Below are positions 1 through 11,190 of a stretch of DNA of 64,000 nt, piece after piece. The translations under genes were made by a program, and so were the position numbers. Location: contig VXAA01003915.1 in assembly GCA_013399115.1 (NCBI GenBank), forward strand, positions 49,380 through 113,379. The letters are read 5' to 3'. The notes under the pieces were generated by a model. That model worked only from the letters and a program-made list of their open reading frames with translations. It did no database searches and was not told the DNA's origin. Numbering within the stretch: position 1 is the first letter of the stretch; each line of letters opens with the position of its first letter. This DNA is from Anseranas semipalmata. Its lineage: Eukaryota; Chordata; Aves; Anseriformes; Anseranatidae.

Positions 1-150
1 GGCCGGGCAGCCCGGCTGCGGCGCTGCCTTTCTGGGGCGCAGCCCCGCCGGGGCGTTCTGGCGCGCCCGTGGCAGGCAGCGCAGCAGGAATGGGCAGCGC
101 CCCGCCGCCTGCCCGGGCGTGGGGGCACCGGGGCTTGGAGTGGGAGCGGG
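1..150. promoter_or_regulatory. Downstream edge of a CpG island, probably the SHANK3 5' promoter/first-exon region
   Basis: The first ~150 bases are very GC-rich and CpG-dense (for example GGCGCAGCCCCGCCGGGGCG near 36-55 and GCGCGCCCG near 61-69), whereas CpG becomes sparse within a few hundred bases although GC stays high. This is the pattern at the edge of an unmethylated CpG island. The next visible SHANK3 coding exon starts at codon ~22 in phase 0, so the exon with the initiator region must lie upstream, and this island edge fits that position. No splice donor or initiator codon of SHANK3 could be identified inside the window here. That the island is the SHANK3 promoter is inference. Confidence 0.5.
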
Positions 151-193
151 GCACAGCTCAGGAGGCTCCAGCACCATCTCCAGCACCAGCAAT

Positions 194-229
194 GGCTCTG
201 GCGCTGGTATCGGCACTGGCGCTGGTACC
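194..229. repeat. Two-copy 18-bp tandem repeat
   Basis: Units 194-211 and 212-229 read GGCTCTGGCGCTGGTATC and GGCACTGGCGCTGGTACC, differing at two positions, directly after a run of CAGCACCA-type units (170-190). It is a short degenerate minisatellite in GC-rich intron. No function is suggested. Confidence 0.5.
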
Positions 230-3200
230 GGCTGGATACTGTGGGAACGTGGAGCTGCAGCGCAGTGCTGGGAATGGTAACCACTGCTGGTGGCCAGCGG
301 TGCAGGCAGTGTGTGTGTGCAGCGGGGCTGTGCTGAACCAGGTGTGGGTGGGTGCAAGCGGCATGTGGATATAGATGTGACTGCAGCAGGTGCGAGGTGT
401 CGGGCCTGGATGCAGTGCAGTTGTGGTGTGTGCTAGGTGCCCCAGTGTGGGGGGCAGTGGTGCAGCAGTGATGGTGCTGCGGGTAGGACATGTGTTTGTT
501 GCCCACCAGGAGCCAAGGTGTGACACAGCAGGGCAACGGGCATCGTGGCATGTCAGCCAGGGTGGCTGTGATGTGGGGCAGCACGGTTGTTGGCACATGG
601 CACAGCAGGTGTCTGTCAGGCACAGTGTGCCATGGGGGGTGGCTGTGAGGGACTGGAGCAGTGTTAGGGTTGCCTGGGGCACTGGGTGCTTGGGGGCAAG
701 TGCTTGAAGGCTGAGTCTGGTCAGGGCAGAGAAAAAGTTTGCTGAAGGGCTGCAGTAACCATGGCGCTGACGAAGAGCACTTCGTAGAGTTAAGTGCTGG
801 GAGCAGCAGCTGGGGAGGGATGGGTTGGGAGGCACAGCGAGCCCGTGCTCCAGGACAAGTTGCTGCGGGCAGGAGAAGGGGTGTCCTTGGGAATGAGGCT
901 GGGGGAGATGAGGAGGCAGAGAGGACTGGGGTGAGCAGAACATTGCTGGATGTGTGTGCAGGTAGCTAAGGGATGTGATAGTGTTCCTGTTTGGTGGGGA
1001 GAGTCCCCTTTTGGACAGCAGCGGGGGTCCTGCCTGGTGCTGGAGGAGCAGCGGCTAGGGCCAGCGAACTCGCGAGACAACGGCGGTGCTGTGGCTGGGG
1101 CCAACTTGCTGGCATGTTCACCTGCACAGGCTCACAGGTGCTGCTGCCAAGTGCTGAGGAGTAGCAGAGGCAGGTGAGGGCGCGCTGCTTTTGCTATCAA
1201 AGAACTGGATAGACGATCTGCCCCGGAGAGGAGTGGCTTTGTGCTACAGGAGGGCTTCACTCTGCTCGCTCCTGTGTCAGCCTCGCTGCCTCTGTGAACA
1301 AGGCCATCAGGGACATGACATCTGCCTCTTCCCTTTTCCACTGTTAGCCCTGGCACACCAGCTCCTCCTCCTTTGGTCCTGTACCCCCATCCCCAAGCTG
1401 ATGCACGGACCCAGGTCTCATCCTGCTCCAGCCCTCACCCCAGACCGTGTTGTGTGATGCAGCATGGGACAGGACCCGAGGACTGTCAGTGAGGACACTC
1501 TGCACGTTGCAGTGTGTCCACCTCTCCACTTCCCCGTTCCTTGGGCACTGCTTCACACCTCCCTTCCCCATCTTGGTTTGTTTTGGGAGTGTGTGTGGGT
1601 GTTGGAAGGAACTATGATGCTGAAGTCAGTGTGATAGTGTGCTGTAACTCCCCACCCCTTGCTCCTTACAAGTCCTCCACTGAAATCAGGGGATGGTCCC
1701 AGAGCCAAGGTGAGGCAGCTTTGCTGTGCCAGACCCAAGATCACCTGAGGCTGTGAAGGCAATGGGTCATTCCATGCAAAGCAGAGCATCTTTGCATGTA
1801 TAAAGTAGGAATTTCCCTCCCAGATCCCCTTTCCAGTGGGGGCAGATGCCTATCAAAAAGCTGATGAGAGGAAACGTTTTTGAGCTGGGGGATGGGAGCC
1901 AGCAGAGCAGGAGCCCCTGGGGACACCTGGGTACTGCCAGGGTCTGGGGCTGGGGATTTGGGTCATTGCTCCCTGGGATGGCAGAGCCTTGTGGAGACAT
2001 GAGGCAGGGCTGCTGGGTGCAGATGGGAATGTGCAGCGCTGGCATCCCAGCAAGCACAGCTCTGTGCTCCGGCATGGCAGCATGAGCCGCGGGAGCTCAT
2101 GGGCCAGCTGCCCGACCGGCCCTGCCCCAGGTGCCTGACCAGGGCTGCCACCCATGGGGCTGCGAGTGCTGGGTTTCATGGATGCAGTGGGAGGCAGAGG
2201 CTGTGCTGTGGCACCTACTTGTGTCAGCAGGCAGAGGCAGGGTGGATGGTATTTGGACGGGAGCTGGCAGGCTCACTGCAGAGCAGGCATCAGCCCTGCA
2301 TTGCACATCTGCCTTGGGGAGCAGGCGGGATGGTGCAACCTTGCAGGCTCAGTGAGGCCAGCGGGACACCCATGCTGTGCCCTGCACAGGGCTCCGGGAG
2401 CACCAGGAGCCTGTGCTGGTGCTTGGGCTGGTGTCAGGGGCATTCCTTTCCTTCAGACCAAGTCGGTGTCTGCAGAGGGCTGTTACATTTACAGCTTAGG
2501 TGGGGGCTGCCATCCCAAATAGAAACTGCCTGTTTTGCAGACTCCTTTTCTGGGCTAGCTGAGGTACCTTCACTTAAAAGAAAAGTGGCAGGAAAGACCT
2601 CGCTGGCTTAACAGTATGGGTCTCTAAAAGCTGTATACTGTCCAGTGACTGGCCCTGCACTTTTCTAGGCTCCTGCAAATCCCCGTGCATGAGCTGTCTG
2701 ATCTGGGCACTCGTAGTGATTGTTCCTCCAGGCTCGGTCCCTGCCTGCAAGGTGACATCCAAGTACATCAGGGCCTGACCAGTGTGAAGGGGGATGAGCT
2801 GAAAATGAGAGATTTGTGTCTCTGAGCAGCTCACAGAAGAAGTGCTTTGAAGCTGTATGTGTTCTATGCCACTTCCTCCCCTCTTATGGGGTCCTTGGCC
2901 ATACCCAGCTGGAGAGCAGCAGTGGCACAGTATCTTGGTGGCACCTGTGAGAGGGGCAGCCAAGTGCTGACCCTATCAGGAGGCCACTTCCCACCTCTTC
3001 TGACCTCCACCTCCTCTGTGTCTACTCCCTGGACCTCTCCAGAGGCTAGGTTGCTCTGAGCCATGGGACAACAGGGATCACCCAGAAAGGAGAGGGTTTC
3101 TTCCCTGATTACTCTAGGGAAAGGGCAAACACAAGGAGAAAAATGGGATTGATTGCCAGCAGGGATCACTTGTCTCTGCAGGACCACGGTGCTGGGAGCA

Positions 3201-5665
3201 GGCTTGTGTGCTGAAGGGGTTTTGCTGACTGACTTCCAGCCCTGCACACTCCGAAGTGACCCCATAGCCGCCTCCCACAGGAGCTCCTGGGCACAGGGTC
3301 TGGTGTGGCAGCCGCAGCCTGTGGCTGATGTGCCATGGGCTTTGCAATAGCAAGCTCTGCTTCAAGGTGGGGATTGTCTCTTTCAGGATCTTCAGTGCAC
3401 AGCTTTTCAGTAGCAAGTCAGACTCCATTAGCTGCCAGTGGACTTCAGCCGGACAAAGTGCACTTTATTCAAGTTCACGTCTCCTGTCAGGGTTGGAGCC
3501 TATAGGTGGGCTTTTAGACAGTGAAGTGGCTAACTTTTAAAGTCAAGCTTCCCAGCTCTCTTGGAGTTGTCTCCAAACCTCTTTTAGGTTCCTTTGCAAC
3601 TCTCCATCACTATCTTTATTCAGCTGAAAGCCTTTGAATTCACTGTTAGTGCTTTCCATTGTTAGGTGCAAATCTCCACCTGAGGTGGTGACCTTGTCTC
3701 TGGAAAGGCAGTCTCTTCAGGCACATCACTGTTTGCATCCTAATGATGGGTCAGCAGTTAAGGTTAAATAGTCTGAGCAACCTGCACTACCTCTGAGCTT
3801 GAGAAAGAGAGGTTAAGCTGCCCTACAACCATACAAACAGCTGGAGAAATGGACCCTGGGGGACAAGAGGGACAGGACACTTTGTAAAATGTTCTCTGAC
3901 TGCACAGACACATCCAGCTGCAGAGAGCAGGTGGAGATGTGGTAAAGGGATGGGTCCTTCTGTAGTACCAAAACCAGGGGATCTGTGCTGGGATGGAAAA
4001 AGAGCACATCTTAATTACCAAAAGGAGACTCCCCTTGTTGCAGTACAGAAAGAGCTGGTGGCATTCCCTACCATGCAGGTAAAGAACTCTGCTGGAGCCG
4101 TAAACAGGCTATAAACCCCTCAGTGTGCTGACTGACAGAGTTTGCAAATGGCCTTGCTTTCTGAAGGGCAGAGATGCCACAGGGAGTTGCGGTATTCCCA
4201 GAGTCTGTGGGTATGGTTTAGCCCTGCAGGTGCTGGGGTGATGGGCTGATGGCAATGTGGGAGAGAACGGTGTTCAGCACTGCTGGCACCAGTGCTCCTG
4301 TGCTGGGGAATGCTTGGGACCGTGGTCAGGAGCTGCATGGTGTCCTGCAGCTTGGGCTGTGTTGTGCGCTGCAGAAAGGTCCTATGTCCTCCATGGCTCC
4401 TGGCAGGCAGCTTGCTGCTTAACAGGGTATTTTTCATGGTGTCCCAAATTTTCTGTCCCCTGTTCCTCTCTGTGTGGCAGCTGAGGCCCTCAGGGCAAGA
4501 ATGTGGGGAAGGGTAGGTTCTGCAGGATGGGAACATCATGTTGCTTCAGGAGTTTTGGGTCCTTGCTCCCTCCCCACCCTTCCCACTAGCAGTTTCCAAA
4601 GGACTTCCTATCTCTGAGTCACAGGGTTCCCTGTGTTGTGGGGGCGGAATTCTTTGGGAGGTGTCAGGTCCTGCCTGCCTGCCATGGGGTCCACCATGGT
4701 GGGACCCCAGCTCCTGCTCTTCCACTCACCGGGCTGTGGGTGCCGTGATCCTGCAAGCAGGGGTTGAGGACAGCGGCTGTGATGGGGGTGGCCAGTCTGT
4801 TGGGACCCCCGAGGCAAATGAAGCCGGGTCAGCTCGTGTCACTGGCCTGGCAGCAGGTAGCAAGGACAATTAATGCAGGGGCTCATGCTGAAGCATAGCC
4901 CATGAGATGCAGGAATACCTGTATCCTGTGGAAGGAAGTTGTGTGTGTGTCCAGGCAGTGGGATCTGACGTGTCCTTCCTGTGCTGGCATCTGTCCTGTG
5001 GGAGGGCTCATGCCCCATGCAGGGCTTTGTGGTGTGTTGGGGACCGACGAGGAAAGGTCCCGCAATCAAGGGCAGATGGTGGCCTTGGAGGCGTGGGGTC
5101 ACCTTGCTCCATTTGTAAGAGGCTGTTTGAGAGGCCAGGGCATCTCTTTGCTCTGGGGTGGAGTTGCTCGTTCTCCTCCATGGCGGCAGAAAAAGCTCTG
5201 CTCTGGTCCCTCTTCTCAATAACTGGATACTCCAGGATAATATTTTCTGGCTTGTTATCTCCTTAATGCAAATGAGGGAAGAGCCTGAAAAACAGTGCAA
5301 AAAACATTGATTCTTCTGCTAAGCTAAGGGAAGCCAACGGATGAATTTTGCTATTATAAAAGAGAGAGAGGCAAAATTTTCCTGAACTTCTGCTTAGCCA
5401 GAACTGATGGTGAGAAGGAAGGCTGTGAAGAGGTGTTGTGGTGGGCCGTTCGTTTGGGGTTTGAAGCAAAGTCACTGTGCCAGGAGCACATGAGAGCGAC
5501 CACAGGCCATCCCACAAGCGGTGCCAGCTCTGCATCTCCACGGCCAGGTGAGGCAGGGATGTGGTGGCCCCAAGCCATGGCTGGCTGAGCTGCCCACCAC
5601 CCGACAGCAGCACGGGACCGCACAGCCCTGCCTGTGCCTGCAGGGAGGTTTGGTGCAGCCCTGCA

Positions 5666-5688
5666 GGGCGGGCTGGGGGGGCTGCGGG
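5666..5688 (+). other. Predicted G-quadruplex motif
   Basis: Four G-runs (5666-5668, 5670-5672, 5675-5681, 5686-5688) are separated by loops of 1, 2 and 4 bases, which satisfies the usual G3+N1-7 rule. It lies on the non-template strand of SHANK3, so the intron RNA could also fold. The pattern is seen in sequence; folding is inference. Confidence 0.45.
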
Positions 5689-7608
5689 TGCTTTTGCTGC
5701 TGTGGTCTGTATGCTGCAGAGGCGCCGTGTGACGAGGGACACTGGTTCTGACCAGGTGTTTTGCAAAGGAGAGTTGTTGTGTCTGTAAGTTAAAGGTCCT
5801 TTCTGTAGAATATGCTACCTGCTTCCTAAAAGAACAGCAGAGAAATGGCAGGGGATGTAGGAAATACCAGTGGACACATCCAAGCCATAGAGTGCCACCG
5901 CTCCACTGCTGCATGCTCTGTCCCCTGGTGATTGCCCATTGCACAGGATGGGCTTTAACTATGAGGGGCAGGTGAAGAGGCGCCACCGGTTTGCCCACAC
6001 TGGCGTGACAGCTATGGATGGACATTCAGCAGTTTGTGCACAGCAGCTGTAGGGGCCACGGCAGTGCTGTGCTGGTGGGCACAGCAACAGACCTGCCTGC
6101 AGCCTGCTCCGGTGTCCCGGGCAAGCATGTCCCTCGCACACGCTGCTTTCCTGCAGCTACCTGCAGGTGCCATGTGCCAAGTGATGTGGTGTGGGCTGTG
6201 GGTGCCTCAGAAAGCAGAACTGCTGAGCTTGTGAAAGAAATTGGTACAAAAAGGATGAAAGAAACCATTCTTAACACTTGTTGTGAGTTAAAAATCCAAT
6301 AGAGAAAATCTGCTGGCATGTATGCATTGTATAACCTACTGTCCCAAATCCATGTTGCTCCTGGAGTGGTGCCAGGTGTTGGCAGGACACTAAAGGCTTC
6401 CTGGGTCCATGGTGGCAGGGGTCTAGGGCAGCACTGTGCTCTGGGGCATCCCAGCTCCCCGCAGGGTCCTCCTAGCAGGGGGGCTAAAGCAGTTAAACTG
6501 CAGACTTTGGGCAGATCTGCCATATATACACTGTGATATGAATCCACGCAGGGGACAGCTCAGTTGGAAAGAATCCCTCCTCACCATCAGCTGCTGCTGC
6601 ACAGGAAAATATGAGAGGCTGCTGTCATATCAAAGGAGGAGGAAGAACCGCCTAGTCGGTGGTGCAGTCTTTGAGCAGCAGTGTGTGATGGTGTAATTAA
6701 GGACTGCACTGTGCTGTGCTCACGAGGGGGCAGAGCCAGCACAGTCCACATGCAGCGAAAGCCAGCGGACAGCGTGGCTGGCAAGTGCCACTGTCCTTGC
6801 CAGCACCAAGGACCATCTGCTGGTGCTCCGACATTTGTTGGGATGCTTAGGATGCTGCTGGCTGCCTGTTGTGTGCCAGTGCTCTGCAGGGCTGTGGCTG
6901 GGGAACAGCCCTGCCTGAGGGGCTGTGCAGCACGGAATGGGTGGGCAGGGGTGAGCAGGGTGCTGTGACCCAATGGGGCTGAGCAGACCCACGGGAGTGT
7001 GGGGCTGCTGCCCTGGGTCCGTGTGCCATTGAGGGGGTGCAGGCAGCCCCAGCATTTCGCCGTCCCAGTGCACACCTCTGGCTGCTGTCCCACTGCCCAC
7101 TCGGCTGTGCTGGGGAGGTACAGCGTGGGAGCTGGGCTTGGTGCTCGTCACAGAGGTGTCTGGCATGGAGCTCCATGCGCCCATGGTCCATGCTGTGCTG
7201 ATGTTTCACCCCATGGACCCATTTCATACAGGCAGGAAAATGGTTTGTTTTGTGATGACTCTTGAAATAGTAATTGACTTGGAGTTTGGTAACCTGGAGA
7301 CCTCCCTTCCTCCTTTAACCCTGCTGTGTGTGAGCTGCTGGTGCACACTGGTGCTGGCCCTTGTGTGGGCAGGGAGTGTAAGCATGGGCAAAACAATGAG
7401 GAGACTGATGTACAAAGCCCTGAATGCTCCTGCATTCATCCTGTGTCTGCTTGTCCTCCAGGAAGAGCCATTTCAGCTCAGCTTTTGGCTGCGCATTGCT
7501 CTGTGGGAGAGGGTGGTGGAGACCCAGGATAAAATTATCCAAAACACCTACAAGATTTATGAGATTATAATCTATTTTTTAGGGAGACAGAAACATGCCC
7601 AAGCTGAG

Positions 7609-7629
7609 TTTTTTTTTTTTTTTTTTTTT
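7609..7629. repeat. Poly-T tract (21 T)
   Basis: Uninterrupted T homopolymer. No retroposed gene or SINE is recognisable on its flanks, so it cannot be assigned to a retrotransposon tail on the minus strand. Confidence 0.9.
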
Positions 7630-9256
7630 CCCTGAAATAGCTATGAATTACAGGTCTGTATCATTAAAACCTGTTTGAAAACTGATTGCCCAAGTCTTGC
7701 AGTAGGAGTGCTTTGGACATAAGTCCCAACCTCCTCTGAGGGCCCATAATGTAGAAATAATCCTAGGAAAGTACAAAAGTGCCTCCAGCAGTCATCAGAG
7801 TTCCCTCTGTCTGCAGTGTGTGCTGGTGCTGGCCCTTGGAAGACGCTTGACCAAACCTGGGTATATCCCATGAGAAAGTGCGTTCTGCTGCAGCCAGTGG
7901 GCAGCGCTGGCTGTCCCCTGCATGGCCAGTTGCCACCATGGTTGTCAATGCAATATGACAAGGCAGAGGTTTTCCATTTAAATTTTCACTGGAAGCAGAG
8001 AAAGCTTGTTCCAAGGAATCATGGCTCAGCACATCACATAAAAAATGTATATGTAGAGATAAGAGCTGCTTGCAGACGAGTGGTACTTAGGAAGCGGCTA
8101 ACTATCAGAGAGCTGAAGCTTATTGAACTAGCTCAGAAAAATCTGGAGGAACAGCAACGTTCAGCTGATGAGGCTTCTTCCTGAAGATTTCCAAGGGTTT
8201 TTCTTCTCCATTGTGTGCTGGCAACTCTCTTTCTTTCCCCTTTTAAATCATGTTAAAATCAGACCGAGGAGCTGCTGTAGGTTAAAATAACATTTTTCCT
8301 CCACTGGCTCTAGCCTGTAGCAGCTTCCCCCGTTGGGTCTGCGTGCACCAGTGGAGCTGAGGGAGGAGATGGCAGCAGCAGCCTGACAAGTCTGCAAACT
8401 GTGTCCTTGGTGGGGAAAGGCCTCTCTCTGTTTTCTGGGTAGTGTTCAGCTGGGTTTGGTGTAAAATGACATTGGCAGCATTGCCACCGTCAGAAGCAGT
8501 GACAGCTCATTCTGGCCCTGCAGTCAGCCACCAGCCCTTGTGCTGCCCAGGGCTGTGGCACAAGTCTGAGGGCCAGGACGTGTCCAGCCGTGTTCAGGTC
8601 TTCATACTGGCTGTACAGCAGCAGCAACGCCGTGTGAGCTCCTGGTGGTGCGGATGGCACTGGCCGTGTGCTAATTAGCTATTTAAATATATACCCACCC
8701 ACACCACACTCTATTTAGGTCCTTACTTGCTGTCACAAAGCAGGGATAAAAAGCACAAAATCAGGTTTGGGTGTTGTAGCTTCTCCCAGGTCATTTTTTT
8801 ACTGAAGGAATGGAAAAGTCTTTCTTGGTCCAAAAGGGACAACTCCCGTCCCCTGAAGAGCTGAGGATTCATCCCGTGTATCCCAAGGCCTCACAGGAGC
8901 CCTTCAGTGCAATTTCCTTCGTGGTGTGGAGGTGGTAGAGACTGTCCGTGCAGTGGCTGCTTTCTGCAGCCGTTTGTCAGAGCTGGAGGTCGAGGGGAGC
9001 CCCATGGAAGAGAGGGTGAGGAAAGTGGGGCTGGTGCTGCAGCCACTCCTGCCAGAGGGGCAGGAGCGTGGGTGGCCCTGGGCAGGGGCGTGGCCACCAG
9101 CCACTGGCCATGCGGTGCGACCATGCCAGCCCCTGGCTCCTGGGCTCACAAGCTCATCTCCTCTGCCCTGTGCCTCGCCTCTCACTCCTCTTCCAGTACC
9201 ACGCAGCACCTAAAAATTCCTGTTTCCGTGCTCCATCTCAGCTATGTGAGCAGTGC

Positions 9257-9288
9257 AGAAAAAAAAGAAAAGAAAAGAAAAGAAAAGA
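9257..9288. repeat. (AAAAG)n microsatellite
   Basis: A short A run is followed by about five AAAAG units. Purine-only pentanucleotide repeat within the intron; likely length-polymorphic. Confidence 0.85.
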
Positions 9289-10789
9289 CAATTAGCAGAA
9301 CTTTAATGTTGCAAAGGGAAGATCTGGATGTCACAATATGACCTCCTGAATGGCCTAAACCTGCACTTAAAGCTTTGATCCTTGGCCAAAGCATCTGCTT
9401 TCTGCTATTGTAAAAATCTGTAGATGTCAATAGTTGTATTGGATTTTAAACCCTTTTATGGGAGAATCAAACCACTTATGCACATGCTTTGAGATGCTTT
9501 TTGATTACAAGCTGCACATTGTTTTTCCATAGGAACCCAGCTTCTTTCAGATCAGATTAATAGTGCTCAATGAATGAGACAGCTGTTCAGTTTTTTTTAT
9601 CTTTCTTATTCACTGTGCCACCCCATGCTTCGCTTACTGTATGCTGCTGAATGCTGCACCAAACATGACATATTCTAAAGTCTCTTTGTAGCTTTTTTTT
9701 TGTGTTTATTTTCCTAACACAAACATTAAAGCATTCTGTCAGCATCCAGACAGCAGTATTTACAGAAGAATGGACTGGGATCATCAGTATAACAAACCAT
9801 TAGGATTTATCCTGTGTCCTGTTATACCAAGCTGAGTAGCTTGGGGTTGGCTACAGCATCGCAGGTGGCCAATGCATCATCCAGCACAGCGCTCGTGGGA
9901 GACGAGGAGCCCGCCCACTCCCTTGGGACGTGTCGGTTTGCTCCGTGCACCAAGGGGAATGAGGAGCAGAGAGGTGGTGACCAACGTTCGTACAATCATT
10001 AATATGGGCTGCATACCTCAGCAAGAGCACTGTGGTTCAGGCTGCAGTGTAGTAGTTAATACTAAACCTTTTGGCCTGGGCTGCTGGAGCTGACCTTGGA
10101 GCCTGTACAGGGAGCAGGGCAGAGCGCAGGGCCTTGCCCCGCAGGGCCACCTCTGCTTTGCCTGTGGTGTCGGACCTGTGGGACGTGGCAGTGCAGTGGT
10201 GTCTGGGCGCAACGGGAAGGATGGAGGCGGACCTGGGCTGGGGTCCCCAGAGCCTGACTTTGGGACCAACGGCTGCGCTGCTGCGAGGGAAGCCGGCAGC
10301 CAGACCTTGCCTGCCCGCAGGGACAGGCTGCGCAGACGGTCAGCACACATCGAACGAGGGTTCTCAGAGAAGCCCTTGGCTGAGTGTATGAAACTAGTTT
10401 AGATACTAAACCGACCTTAACCATAAATCAGTAAACATGTTTTATTTCTTCCAGCTTATTCATCCGGTTCAGTTTACAGGTGAGCAGATCCAAAAGTGAG
10501 GAACCAGGTGGAGGTTGAGCAAGCAGAAGAGAACTTGCTTTTTCCTTTCAATCCATCCATAAAAGTCCCTTTCAAGGGGGTGAGACCTACCAGTGCTGAG
10601 ATCTTGATGAATGTGAAGAAATCGTTCATTTAAGTAACTTTAGATAAAAGTCCCTTTTTACGTCCATTGCTTGTAAGTGCAAGGGATATTTTGGTTACTT
10701 TTTGGCATTTCCAATGAATCCAGTACAGGTAGTGCTGGGTAGTTTATTTAATTTGTTAGTACTAAGAAATATTTTAAAATTCTAAACGA

Positions 10790-11190
10790 ACATATTTTAA
10801 TGCCAGTTTCCCACTTTGATTTAAATCACAAGTAAAAACTACTCATCCTCTATTAAGTAAGAAAAATGCTTCTCACTCTTTTCTAAAATATTAGGATAAA
10901 ATTAAAAAATTGAATTTATATTTTACATTGTAATTGCTTAAATAGATGCATAAAGTTACCATGTATCTACTTAGGAAAAAGCACTTTTGGTTGTAAAGTC
11001 TATATTAAATCACAAATTAATCTAATGCAATGGCTATGAATTGATCCGACTAAGCTTTTCTTTAGGAAAATAGCTAAGGACAAATGCAGAACAACATCAG
11101 ACTCATTTATTTATAACCAGATTTTCTGCCAACTGATTTATCATGGTTAAAATCGGTGATCGCTTTGACTTAAATCAATCCACTTTACTT
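10790..11190. repeat. Possible ancient sauropsid repeat with TTAAATCA motifs
   Basis: The block contains recurring GATTTAAATCA / TTAAATCAATCCAC-like strings (around 10816, 11020 and 11168). I associate such strings with very old interspersed repeats in turtles and crocodilians. The resemblance is from memory and the sequence is highly diverged, so AT-rich chance similarity is a real alternative. Confidence 0.3.

Larger units (their letters stand above)
151..10040 (+). other. SHANK3: SHANK3 5' intron, GC-rich first 10 kb, no supported gene
   Basis: This stretch has high GC, many CAG/CTG and GGG runs, and open frames on both strands that look like by-products of stop-codon-poor GC-rich DNA. 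The first kilobase is strongly richer in G than C on the + strand. AT content rises after about 8.2 kb, with AT-rich patches at 8670-8760 and 9350-9800. I recognise no conserved protein, LTR or RNA gene. One coding-like block at 7942-8184 is described under findings. I call it intron because the gene continues at 34061 on the same strand. Confidence 0.65.

Noticed and set aside
69..374. Open frame at the window start as the SHANK3 first exon
   Set aside because: It lacks the expected ending similar to VxVGIPDLQQT and has no consensus donor keeping phase 0 to the exon at 34061. The start exon is more likely upstream of position 1.
158..943. 261-codon open frame on the minus strand near the CpG island
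   Set aside because: Composition (Cys/His/Pro/Thr-rich, no domain) and overlap with open frames on the other strand show it is a by-product of G-rich DNA. No conserved motif or splice logic.
5354..6025. 223-codon minus-strand open frame
   Set aside because: Same pattern of GC-rich overlapping frames on both strands; no family recognised.
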